Virus record (IMG/VR): IMGVR_UViG_3300025000_000237 | Span: 1-38,490 of that record | Strand: one strand, 5' to 3' | DNA length: 38,490 bases | Source: a virus | Shown: positions 32,478 through 37,584 of the stretch, in pieces | Numbering within the stretch: the stretch's first letter is position 1 | Layout of the letters: every line of letters begins with the position of its first letter | Translations under genes and position numbers: made by a program | Notes under the pieces: generated by a model | What the model saw: only the letters and a program-made list of their open reading frames with translations | What the model was told of the DNA's origin: nothing | Databases searched by the model: none

Positions 32478-33237
32478 CTAACCCCTCACTTTTCATGTAG
32501 GCCCGTATGCCGGCAAAGCCGGCGGGTTCCTTCGTCGTGCCGCGCGCGTTGGCTGTAGTGCGTCGCCCGCGCTTGCAGGTCTCGCACCCGTCCGGGCCGC
32601 CTGCCGCCATGAGCGACAGCATGCCGGTCACGTTCCGGGCGGACCAGTCGTGACCGAGCCAGTGCTCAACCGTTGCGGTCCAGGCCGGAACGTTTGTTAC
32701 GGTCGAAGAAAGAACAATCAATTGATGGGCGTTCGGGATGAGATTTGTAAGCCGCGCATATTCCTTCACTGCCGGATGATTTCGACGGTCGGCGGGCGGC
32801 TCCACACACACAGTATTTAATAGGTGGTTAATAGGATGGTTAGTCCTCACCTGGTGAGGAGGGGGTACCTCACCAGGTGAGGAGGGGGCTTTGCTGGGCG
32901 GGGACGTTTTGGGGGGTACGAGGGCGATGATGGCTGCCATGTTCAGCGTGTAATTACTGGTGCCGCGTTTGCTGATCCCCATCTTGGCTATCATGCCTGC
33001 AGCTTTGAGTGCGCGCAGGCTGTTGAGTAGTGCACCCTCGCTCAATTTGGTTTTGCGCTTGAGGGTGGCAAGAGAAGGGTAAGCGCCCTCGCCCTCATCG
33101 TTTGCGTGATCGGCCAGGGCGAGCAGGGCCAGTGTAGCCGTGGGGGGCGAGAGTTTACGCATCTTGCCGCTCGGAGTTTGGTAGTTTATGGCCGGAATGT
33201 CGGCGTCGAAAATGAGGGCCATGAGTTTGATACTCAT
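32455..33237 (-). CDS. Phage replication initiator (O-like, winged helix)
   Basis: The protein has 260 residues. The N-terminal domain is a winged helix: KLSPPTATLALLALADHAND, then AYPSLATLKRKTKLSEGALL and KAAGMIAKMG, the usual origin-binding part of O-like initiators. A Pro-rich linker follows (SSPGEVPPPHQVRTNHPINH, about 118-140), then a helical C-terminal domain with a CETC knuckle that would contact the loader or helicase. The linker is encoded by iterons and AT-rich DNA, as in lambda O. The SD (GGGAG) lies in the 3' strand of a long leader hairpin, eight bases before ATG 33237, so its translation is probably controlled. Confidence 0.75.
   Translation of the reverse strand: MSIKLMALIFDADIPAINYQTPSGKMRKLSPPTATLALLALADHANDEGEGAYPSLATLKRKTKLSEGALLNSLRALKAAGMIAKMGISKRGTSNYTLNMAAIIALVPPKTSPPSKAPSSPGEVPPPHQVRTNHPINHLLNTVCVEPPADRRNHPAVKEYARLTNLIPNAHQLIVLSSTVTNVPAWTATVEHWLGHDWSARNVTGMLSLMAAGGPDGCETCKRGRRTTANARGTTKEPAGFAGIRAYMKSEGLDDSDSQN
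32813..32888. other. Candidate replication origin (AT-rich stretch plus two iterons)
   Basis: Two 15-bp palindromes, CCTCACCTGGTGAGG (32845-32859) and CCTCACCAGGTGAGG (32868-32882), lie 23 bp apart and are each followed by AGGGGG. Directly left of them is an AT-rich stretch containing TTAATAGG twice. Iterons plus a melting region inside the linker part of the initiator gene are the layout of lambda-type origins. Confidence 0.65.
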
Positions 33238-33243
33238 AAAAAA

Positions 33244-33377
33244 TACTCCCGCTTTTGCCTGGGGGTTTGGCGGCTCAGCGCGGCCCTTGACAGGGGCAGA
33301 ACCAAACCACCAGGCAGAAACAGGAGTACCATTTGCGCTGAGCCTTTAGCCGTTTGCCGAGCGTCACTCCGGCGGGC
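33244..33377 (-). promoter_or_regulatory. Structured leader of the initiator mRNA (switch or pseudoknot)
   Basis: Between the promoter and the initiator gene, two inverted repeats are interleaved. Arms 33302-33328 and 33244-33270 can form a 27-position helix in minus-strand RNA with 23 Watson-Crick pairs, two G-U pairs and two mismatches. Arms 33335-33344 and 33272-33281 form a perfect 10-bp helix. The two G-U pairs would be C-A mismatches in plus-strand RNA, so the fold favours the transcribed direction. The long helix contains the initiator's GGGAG ribosome site. Confidence 0.6.
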
Positions 33378-33383
33378 GAACAC

Positions 33384-33413
33384 ATTGTAGCACGGGTGCA
33401 TGGGCTACGTCAA
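33384..33413 (-). promoter_or_regulatory. Promoter of the replication/early operon
   Basis: Read on the minus strand: -35 TTGACG (33408-33413), an 18-base spacer, and an extended -10 TG-C-TACAAT (hexamer 33384-33389). The predicted start is near 33377, giving a ~140-base leader. The spacer is framed by GTAGC and GCTAC, a possible operator overlapping both boxes. Confidence 0.7.
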
Positions 33414-33418
33414 CTTCT

Positions 33419-33453
33419 CCCCCGCTCGGCCTGCTGAGGTGGCCGGGCGGGGG
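33419..33453. terminator. Strong GC stem-loop between the RecT operon and the replication promoter
   Basis: CCCCCGC/GCGGGGG and GGCC/GGCC arms form a hairpin with a 2x2 internal mismatch and a 9-base loop. It lies just after the RecT stop and just before the -35 box, so it may end RecT-operon transcripts. There is no U-tract, so it is not a standard intrinsic terminator. Confidence 0.35.
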
Positions 33454-33484
33454 ACTATGGGCGGGCTACCGCCGCGGCGCTGGG

Positions 33485-34342
33485 CTACTCCCCGAACAGG
33501 GCCGTTTCATCGCCGGATTGTGCTTGATCTCGCGTAAGGTGCGCGAGGAGAAGATTGGCGGCGCGCCGCTTTTCCGCGTCGCCGCTTCGCTCGCTCACAA
33601 TCACCAATTGATCGGCGGTGAGTTCGCTGAATGGCGTGCCCTTATCGGTCTGCATTGCGTAGGCCCAGGCCAGCGCCTCGCGCTCGCCTTTGCGCCGCTC
33701 GTCCTCGGTTTGTGTTGGCTCGTGATCAATCACTTTCGCGTCGGCCCATTCGCCGGGTTCGGCGTCATCCGCCACGGTCAGGCCGAAGGGCACGTCGAAG
33801 CGGCGCTTGATAGCGTCGGCTTCGGCGCGCTTCATGGCGCACTGGATCGGCTCCATGCGCGTCTTTTCGCCCATGCGCAGGACGCCATAGCCGGCGGTAA
33901 ATGGGCGGTCCCCGGCGATGCCCTTTACAGCATCCCAGGGCACGCCGGCCTTGAGCAGCGCGCTTACGGTCTCCGTGTACGTGCGGATGTTCTCGGAGTC
34001 GAACAGGCGGCACTCGAACACCAGAGCATCCGGCGGGATGCGCATCCGCTTCTTTTCGTCCGGGTCCGTCATTTCGCGGAAGTCGCACCAGAAATTGCCC
34101 TGCACCTGTTCGCGGGCCTTCTTCCGCAGGCCCTTTATCCCAATCATCAGGCCGGTTGGCAGCATCCAGATTTCGCCGTTGAACGGGTCTAGGCCGTGAG
34201 CGACAGCCGCCTGAGCCAGGGCCAGGCGCTGGCCGCTTTGCAATTTGTCGCCGCCGGGCAGCATGGCGGTTAGGCGCTGGTCTAATTCGCGCACGTCAGC
34301 GCGGGAACCAAATTGAGTTGTTACAAGAGACTTGTCGGACAT
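33485..34342 (-). CDS. recT: RecT-family single-strand annealing protein
   Basis: The protein has 285 residues. The family core is seen from residue 40: LALAQAAVAHGLDPFNGEIW, then LPTGLMIGIKGLRKKAREQ, WCDFREM, and later KRAEADAIKRRFDVPFGL. Such proteins anneal complementary single strands in phage recombination, normally with an exonuclease partner. No exonuclease gene is adjacent, but a VRR-NUC nuclease and a RusA-like resolvase are encoded in the same genome. The C-terminus is acidic and probably flexible. SD AAGGAG precedes ATG 34342. It is the last gene of the operon starting at 36199. Confidence 0.8.
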   Translation of the reverse strand: MSDKSLVTTQFGSRADVRELDQRLTAMLPGGDKLQSGQRLALAQAAVAHGLDPFNGEIWMLPTGLMIGIKGLRKKAREQVQGNFWCDFREMTDPDEKKRMRIPPDALVFECRLFDSENIRTYTETVSALLKAGVPWDAVKGIAGDRPFTAGYGVLRMGEKTRMEPIQCAMKRAEADAIKRRFDVPFGLTVADDAEPGEWADAKVIDHEPTQTEDERRKGEREALAWAYAMQTDKGTPFSELTADQLVIVSERSGDAEKRRAANLLLAHLTRDQAQSGDETALFGE

Positions 34343-34348
34343 GATCTA

Positions 34349-34786
34349 CTACTCCTTCTCCGCCCGGACGGTGATCGTCCGGGATGGGTGGATTTGGCGC
34401 ACAATGGCCGGATTGTAGAACGTGCACCGGGTAAGGGCGTCGTATGCGCCATCGGACAGACTGGCGGCAGGAGTGGCGCGCGCCGAAACTTTGCCGTCGC
34501 CGTTGTCAATGCAGTTGGCGGCATACCAGCGCCCAGCGGCGCTGTCGATGATCTCGTTTGTAATGTTTTCGTTGCAGTTGGCGGCATACCAGCGCCCAGC
34601 GATTTCCAGCGTGTCCGTAGCGGGGGCCTGGTCCGGCTGGACGTGCGCAAGGCGGGCATGCATTTTGCGCTCCATTTCGCGTCCCCAATCCGCCGCCGCC
34701 TTGTCGTCTGAGCGGTACTCCGGGTAGGGACAATCAGGCGTGTGACGGTAGGACGGCTGCGCGCCGCACAAGCAAAACTGTTGCAT
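34349..34786 (-). CDS. Hypothetical protein with duplicated GRWYAANC segment
   Basis: From ATG 34786 (AAGGAG eight bases upstream) the protein has 145 residues. The N-terminus holds CLCGAQPSYRHTPDC, a C-x-C ... H-x3-C knuckle. AGRWYAANC appears twice, 21 residues apart, at about residues 63 and 84. No family is recognised. It lies seven bases before the RecT gene. A longer frame upstream lacks an SD and overlaps the previous gene heavily. Confidence 0.6.
   Translation of the reverse strand: MQQFCLCGAQPSYRHTPDCPYPEYRSDDKAAADWGREMERKMHARLAHVQPDQAPATDTLEIAGRWYAANCNENITNEIIDSAAGRWYAANCIDNGDGKVSARATPAASLSDGAYDALTRCTFYNPAIVRQIHPSRTITVRAEKE
34511..34601. repeat. Exact 28-bp direct repeat, 63-bp offset, inside a gene
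   Basis: The same 28 bases occur at 34511-34538 and 34574-34601. The offset is 21 codons, so the repeat is in frame and encodes the duplicated GRWYAANC segment. Perfect identity implies a recent duplication or active exchange. Confidence 0.9.
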
Positions 34787-34787
34787 G

Positions 34788-35120
34788 TCAGTTCTCCTTA
34801 TTCGTGATCTTGCTGATGGCCCGGATGGCCCGGATGGCCCGCGCGTAACTGGCCGGCGTTGTCCGGCGCAGGTGCGCCAGGCGCTCGTTCCAGGTGAGCA
34901 CCTCGGGCGCGTCCAGGTTGGCCTGGACGCTGACATGCGTCCCCGCGGCCCAAATTGCCAGCGGGCGGGCGGGAGTGCGGGGGATGTGGTTCTCAGGCGC
35001 GTTGGTGTGAGCGTAGTTGGGGCGGTCGGGGTCGCCGCTGTACCGCAGTTCGGCCTCGCGCTGGGCGGCGTCCAGTTCCATTGCCCGCCACTCGCCCCAG
35101 TGGGAGTCGTAGGTGTTCAT
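34788..35120 (-). CDS. Hypothetical protein with RAI repeat
   Basis: The protein has 110 residues. The middle is extended (NAPENHIPRTPARPLAIWAA) and the C-terminal third is helical and basic (YARAIRAIRAISKITNKEN). The RAI run is encoded by three perfect copies of GATGGCCCG on the plus strand (34815-34841), a slippage-type repeat. No family is recognised. It is coupled to the pentapeptide-repeat gene by ATGA. Confidence 0.55.
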   Translation of the reverse strand: MNTYDSHWGEWRAMELDAAQREAELRYSGDPDRPNYAHTNAPENHIPRTPARPLAIWAAGTHVSVQANLDAPEVLTWNERLAHLRRTTPASYARAIRAIRAISKITNKEN

Positions 35121-35674
35121 CGCGCGAAATCCTTTTTGATCTGCTCCAGCACGGCGCGATAGTCCTGGCCGTGCTTGTTGTCGCCGTGCGTGCTGGTCAC
35201 GGCGGCGGCGAATTCATCCAGCGTGGACCAGGCCAGGCAGCCGGTTTTCAGCCGGAGGCCCTGGCTCGTCTCGGCGACGTTGAGGAAGTCGCTGCGTGAC
35301 CCGTGCCGGCCGTACTGGCGGAATGCGCCAGTCATGGTCAGGTCGGCACCGTTCAGGTTGGCGCCGTACAGGATGGCGCGGGTCAGGTTGGCGCGGGTCA
35401 GGTCGGCACCGTTCAGGTCGGCACCGTTCAGGTCGGCGCGGGTCAGGTTGGCGCCGTACAGGTTGGCGCGGGTCAGGATGGCGTCGTACAGGATGGCGCC
35501 GTACAGGATGGCGCGGGTCAGGTTGGCGCGGGTCAGGTTGGCGCCGTTCAGGTCGGCGCGGGTCAGGTCGGCACCGTTCAGGTTGGCGCGGGTCAGGTCG
35601 GCACCGTTCAGGTTGGCGCCACTGAAATCTCGTTGTCCGGCGGCATAGGCTGCCAGCAGCTCGTTAGCGTTCAT
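35117..35674 (-). CDS. Pentapeptide-repeat protein
   Basis: The protein has 185 residues. Residues 17-111 are 19 successive five-residue units of the A(D/N)LxX type (LNGAD, LTRAN, LYGAN and so on), which fold as a square right-handed beta-helix. The C-terminal ~70 residues are a separate alpha/beta domain (TGCLAWSTLDEFAAAVTSTH, then DYRAVLEQIKKDF). Known relatives such as MfpA and Qnr mimic DNA and bind gyrase, but many have no known role. The 15-bp units are nearly identical at DNA level (35342-35626), so repeat number may vary. It is coupled to genes on both sides by ATGA. Confidence 0.85.
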   Translation of the reverse strand: MNANELLAAYAAGQRDFSGANLNGADLTRANLNGADLTRADLNGANLTRANLTRAILYGAILYDAILTRANLYGANLTRADLNGADLNGADLTRANLTRAILYGANLNGADLTMTGAFRQYGRHGSRSDFLNVAETSQGLRLKTGCLAWSTLDEFAAAVTSTHGDNKHGQDYRAVLEQIKKDFAR

Positions 35675-35892
35675 CGCCGCGTCTCCTCCCGGCAGGCCAG
35701 GCCCGCCAGGATGAAAATGACGGCGACGGGGACGGGGCGGGCAATCAGTGCCGTGTCCACGCCCCAGGCGCGCGCCGCGGCGCGCATGATGGCGACTACC
35801 ACCACTAGAGCGGCGGTAGCCAGCACGCCGCTGGCAAAGCCGACGGCAACATCGTTAGTTGCGGAATGGGAGGGGGTGCGGGGGCGCTGCAT
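35671..35892 (-). CDS. Small two-helix membrane protein
   Basis: From ATG 35892 (AAAGGAC upstream) the protein has 73 residues with two hydrophobic segments at about 15-35 (VAVGFASGVLATAALVVVVA) and 49-65 (PVPVAVIFILAGLA). It ends in an Arg/Glu-rich tail. It could be an exclusion or anti-host membrane protein; no family is recognised. Its stop overlaps the next start. Confidence 0.5.
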   Translation of the reverse strand: MQRPRTPSHSATNDVAVGFASGVLATAALVVVVAIMRAAARAWGVDTALIARPVPVAVIFILAGLACREETRR

Positions 35893-35907
35893 ACGCTGTC
35901 CTTTCTG

Positions 35908-35916
35908 TGCTACACT
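35908..35916 (+). promoter_or_regulatory. Extended -10 promoter of the candidate small RNA
   Basis: TGCTACACT is an extended -10 with the GTGCTA context of the other phage promoters. No clear -35 is present. It would start transcription near 35922-35923 on the plus strand, opposite to the surrounding operon. Confidence 0.4.
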
Positions 35917-35921
35917 TTGGC

Positions 35922-35983
35922 GGGCCGGAAACACGCTGTCGCCGGCCCACGAAGCGCCTGTTAGAGCAGGCGCTTTGCTTTTA
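35922..35983 (+). ncRNA. Candidate ~60-nt two-hairpin small RNA
   Basis: Starting at the predicted transcription start, GGGCCGG (35922-35928) pairs with CCGGCCC (35942-35948) around a 13-base loop. A second hairpin follows, AAGCGCCTG (35952-35960) with CAGGCGCTT (35967-35975), then a T-rich run TGCTTTT. This is the look of a short RNA ending at an intrinsic terminator, antisense to the gap between two minus-strand genes. The T-run occurs only on the plus strand. Expression is unproven. Confidence 0.45.
35952..35983 (+). terminator. Intrinsic terminator of the candidate small RNA
   Basis: A perfect 9-bp stem with a 6-base loop is followed by TGCTTTT. The minus strand has no matching U-tract, so it acts on plus-strand transcripts. 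Its tail reaches the stop codon of the convergent gene 35981-36199. Confidence 0.55.
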
Positions 35984-36199
35984 GATCTCCCGTGCCCGGC
36001 GTGCCCGGCGCGGGCCGAGAAAGTCAGCCTCGGCCAGGTCTGGAGGAATGCGCGTCAGGCGGATTGTACCGCGCAGGATGGCGGTCTCGGCCCGCCGCCA
36101 GGTAGAGAAGCCCAGCGCGTGAGCCTGCTCATCCAGCGCGCGCTGGCGGCGCTGGGTGGCGGTGAGTTTGGGGGCGGTGGGGGATGTGCGTTTGCTCAT
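35981..36199 (-). CDS. Small basic protein, first gene of the RecT operon (possible regulator)
   Basis: From ATG 36199 the protein has 72 residues: a Lys/Pro-rich start (SKRTSPTAPKL), a helical middle (ATQRRQRALDEQAHALGFST then WRRAETAILRG), and an Arg-rich end. The helix-turn-like middle could bind DNA, and two TTGTACAA palindromes lie right in its promoter, so autoregulation is possible; I cannot name a family. The predicted transcription start is the A of its ATG, suggesting a leaderless mRNA with no SD, in contrast to most genes here. Confidence 0.5.
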   Translation of the reverse strand: MSKRTSPTAPKLTATQRRQRALDEQAHALGFSTWRRAETAILRGTIRLTRIPPDLAEADFLGPRRARRAREI

Positions 36200-36205
36200 G
36201 TCAGG

Positions 36206-36234
36206 ATTGTACAATAGGCGTTGTACAATGTCAA
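36206..36234 (-). promoter_or_regulatory. Near-consensus sigma-70 promoter with double palindrome
   Basis: On the minus strand: -35 TTGACA (36229-36234), a 17-base spacer and -10 TACAAT (36206-36211). TTGTACAA occurs at 36207-36214 and 36221-36228, one copy over the -10 and one at the upstream end of the spacer, as expected for repressor sites. The predicted start is base 36199. Confidence 0.75.
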
Positions 36235-36295
36235 GTGTTGCGCGCCCGGCGGCACAGGTTGGCGGCCAAATGTCAGCCAAAAGTCAGATTACCGC

Positions 36296-36324
36296 TTGAC
36301 AACCTAACCGGTTGGGTGAAGGAT
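36296..36324 (+). promoter_or_regulatory. Possible promoter for the gene at 36373
   Basis: TTGACA (36296-36301) is followed after 17 bases by AAGGAT (36319-36324), a poor -10. It is oriented towards the isolated plus-strand gene and lies in the 173-base gap between divergent genes. AACCGGTT, a palindrome, sits in the spacer. Confidence 0.35.
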
Positions 36325-36372
36325 TGCATCATAAGCGCGATAGGCAAATCGGCCAACGCGCGGGAGATGACA

Positions 36373-36909
36373 ATGGACGCGAAAACGATAGACACCAAGT
36401 TTGACGCCAACAGCCTGCCGGCGTGGGCGCGGAAGAATGAGGAAGTCGTGGCGCGGTGCGAAGCCAACCTGGCTTTCCGGTGCGCCGTGGCTTCCGCCAC
36501 CACCGGGAAAATGCGCACGATGTTGAAGCGCGAGGCGGCGATGTTCGCCGCCGCCCGCACCCTGGGCACCCTGGGCGGGCGCAGCACGAGCGAGGCGAAG
36601 GCCGCCGCCGCCCGCGAGAACGGGCGCAAGGGCGGGCGCATTGAGCAGGCACTCTATGACGAGTTGGATGCCGCGCTGGACACCGGCCCAGATGGCGGCA
36701 CGCGGTATTTCTGCTGGGACGAAAAAGCGCGCGAGTGGTGCCTGAGCGGCACCACGGCCGATCACATGGGGTGGGAGACCGACAACCAGGCCGCCGCTAA
36801 CAAGCGGCAGGCCATCGCAGATGCGCTAGAGTTTTTAGCCGAGGTCGAATATCAGGCAACGGTCGAGGTAGAGCACCAGAAAATCCTGGCCGAGTTGGGT
36901 AGAGAGTAA
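36373..36909 (+). CDS. Isolated hypothetical protein (178 aa)
   Basis: From ATG 36373 (GGGAG six bases upstream) the protein has 178 residues. The first half is helical and basic; at about residues 70-95 it has GGRSTSEAKAAAARENGRKG, a Gly/Arg-rich phrase seen in some short DNA- or RNA-binding proteins. The second half holds RYFCWDEKAREWC and an acidic helical end. No family is recognised. It stands alone between a divergent promoter region and a strong terminator, as regulators often do. An in-frame ATG at 36367 is possible. Confidence 0.6.
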   Translation: MDAKTIDTKFDANSLPAWARKNEEVVARCEANLAFRCAVASATTGKMRTMLKREAAMFAAARTLGTLGGRSTSEAKAAAARENGRKGGRIEQALYDELDAALDTGPDGGTRYFCWDEKAREWCLSGTTADHMGWETDNQAAANKRQAIADALEFLAEVEYQATVEVEHQKILAELGRE

Positions 36910-36927
36910 CCAGCCCGCCTTCCGCAC

Positions 36928-36963
36928 CCGCCCCGGCGGTGAGGCCGGGGCGGTTTTGTTTTT
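36928..36963 (+). terminator. Rho-independent terminator
   Basis: A perfect 10-bp stem (36928-36937 with 36944-36953) and a 6-base loop are followed by TTTTGTTTTT. It ends transcription of the gene at 36373-36909 and insulates the lysis operon. Confidence 0.9.
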
Positions 36964-36979
36964 GCCTTTTGGCCTCCGG

Positions 36980-36988
36980 TGCTACAAT
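36980..36988 (+). promoter_or_regulatory. Extended -10 promoter of the lysis operon
   Basis: TGCTACAAT is an extended -10; T-rich DNA lies upstream but there is no clear -35 at 17 bases. The predicted start is about 36995, leaving a ~48-base leader. ATGAGCA (36989-36995) and TGCTCAT (37007-37013) form an inverted repeat over the start site, a possible operator. Confidence 0.55.
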
Positions 36989-37042
36989 ATGAGCAAGTGC
37001 ATTTCATGCTCATGTTGCCCCATTCCCCAGGAGGCCCCCGTC

Positions 37043-37336
37043 ATGTCCATTGAACAATTCCTCATGTTCCTCGCTGGCGCCGGCGGCGCCGCAGCCGCGT
37101 TTGCCTTCCTCGCCGAACGAGTGCCCGCGTTCCAGGCTGTTCCCAGCCATCACAAAAGCCTGGTCGTGCTGGCCGGTTCGCTGGTGATCGCGCTGGCGGC
37201 CTGGTCCGTCCTGGCGTATGTGCCGGCGGCCACGCTGGATGAGATTGCTCCGGTGTTTCAAATTGTCTACGGCGTGGCGGGCGCGTGGATTGCCAGCCAG
37301 GTGGCGCACAAGGCCGACGCGGGGGGTAAGCAATAG
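37043..37336 (+). CDS. Putative holin
   Basis: The protein has 97 residues with three hydrophobic segments (about 7-26, 42-62 and 69-88), a short N-terminus and a charged C-terminus (HKADAGGKQ). This size and topology fit a holin, which makes the timed hole in the host membrane. AGGAGG lies eight bases before ATG 37043. The stop overlaps the start of the XhlA-like gene (TAGTG). No named holin family is recognised. Confidence 0.65.
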   Translation: MSIEQFLMFLAGAGGAAAAFAFLAERVPAFQAVPSHHKSLVVLAGSLVIALAAWSVLAYVPAATLDEIAPVFQIVYGVAGAWIASQVAHKADAGGKQ

Positions 37337-37584
37337 TGGCCGCCCAGCCGGAGGATGGCAACGGCAAGCGCGAGGCCGGTTACACACAGGCCAAGATTGA
37401 GTCGATTGCTGAGGACGTGAGCGAAATCAAAGAGTCGGTGCGCGACTTGGTGAGTTGGCAGCGCAGAGTGGACGCCAAAATTGCGCAGATGGAGGAGCGC
37501 CACGGCAGGCAGGCCGGCCTGAACGCCGTTTACGCGACGGTGGCGGCGGCTATAGCAGGCTATTTCGGCACACGCCAGCAATGA
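37336..37584 (+). CDS. XhlA-like coiled-coil membrane protein
   Basis: The protein has 82 residues from GTG 37336. Residues 18-55 form a coiled coil (AKIESIAEDVSEIKESVRDL, then VSWQRRVDAKIAQME) and residues 62-77 a single hydrophobic segment (LNAVYATVAAAIAGYFG). This is the plan of the hemolysin XhlA family and of small accessory lysis proteins that sit beside holins. It is coupled to both neighbours. The role in lysis is inferred. Confidence 0.6.
   Translation: MAAQPEDGNGKREAGYTQAKIESIAEDVSEIKESVRDLVSWQRRVDAKIAQMEERHGRQAGLNAVYATVAAAIAGYFGTRQQ

Noticed and set aside
33287-33292. Plus-strand TTGACA as a -35 box
   Set aside because: No -10-like hexamer lies 16-18 bases downstream and no plus-strand gene follows; it falls in the leader loop.
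35342-35626. CRISPR-like regular repeats
   Set aside because: Units are 15 bp with no spacers and encode pentapeptides in frame.
35303-36217. Plus-strand open frame of 304 codons opposite the pentapeptide-repeat gene
   Set aside because: It is the antisense of 15-bp repeats (VGAGQVG-like), lacks an SD, and crosses two other genes and a terminator.
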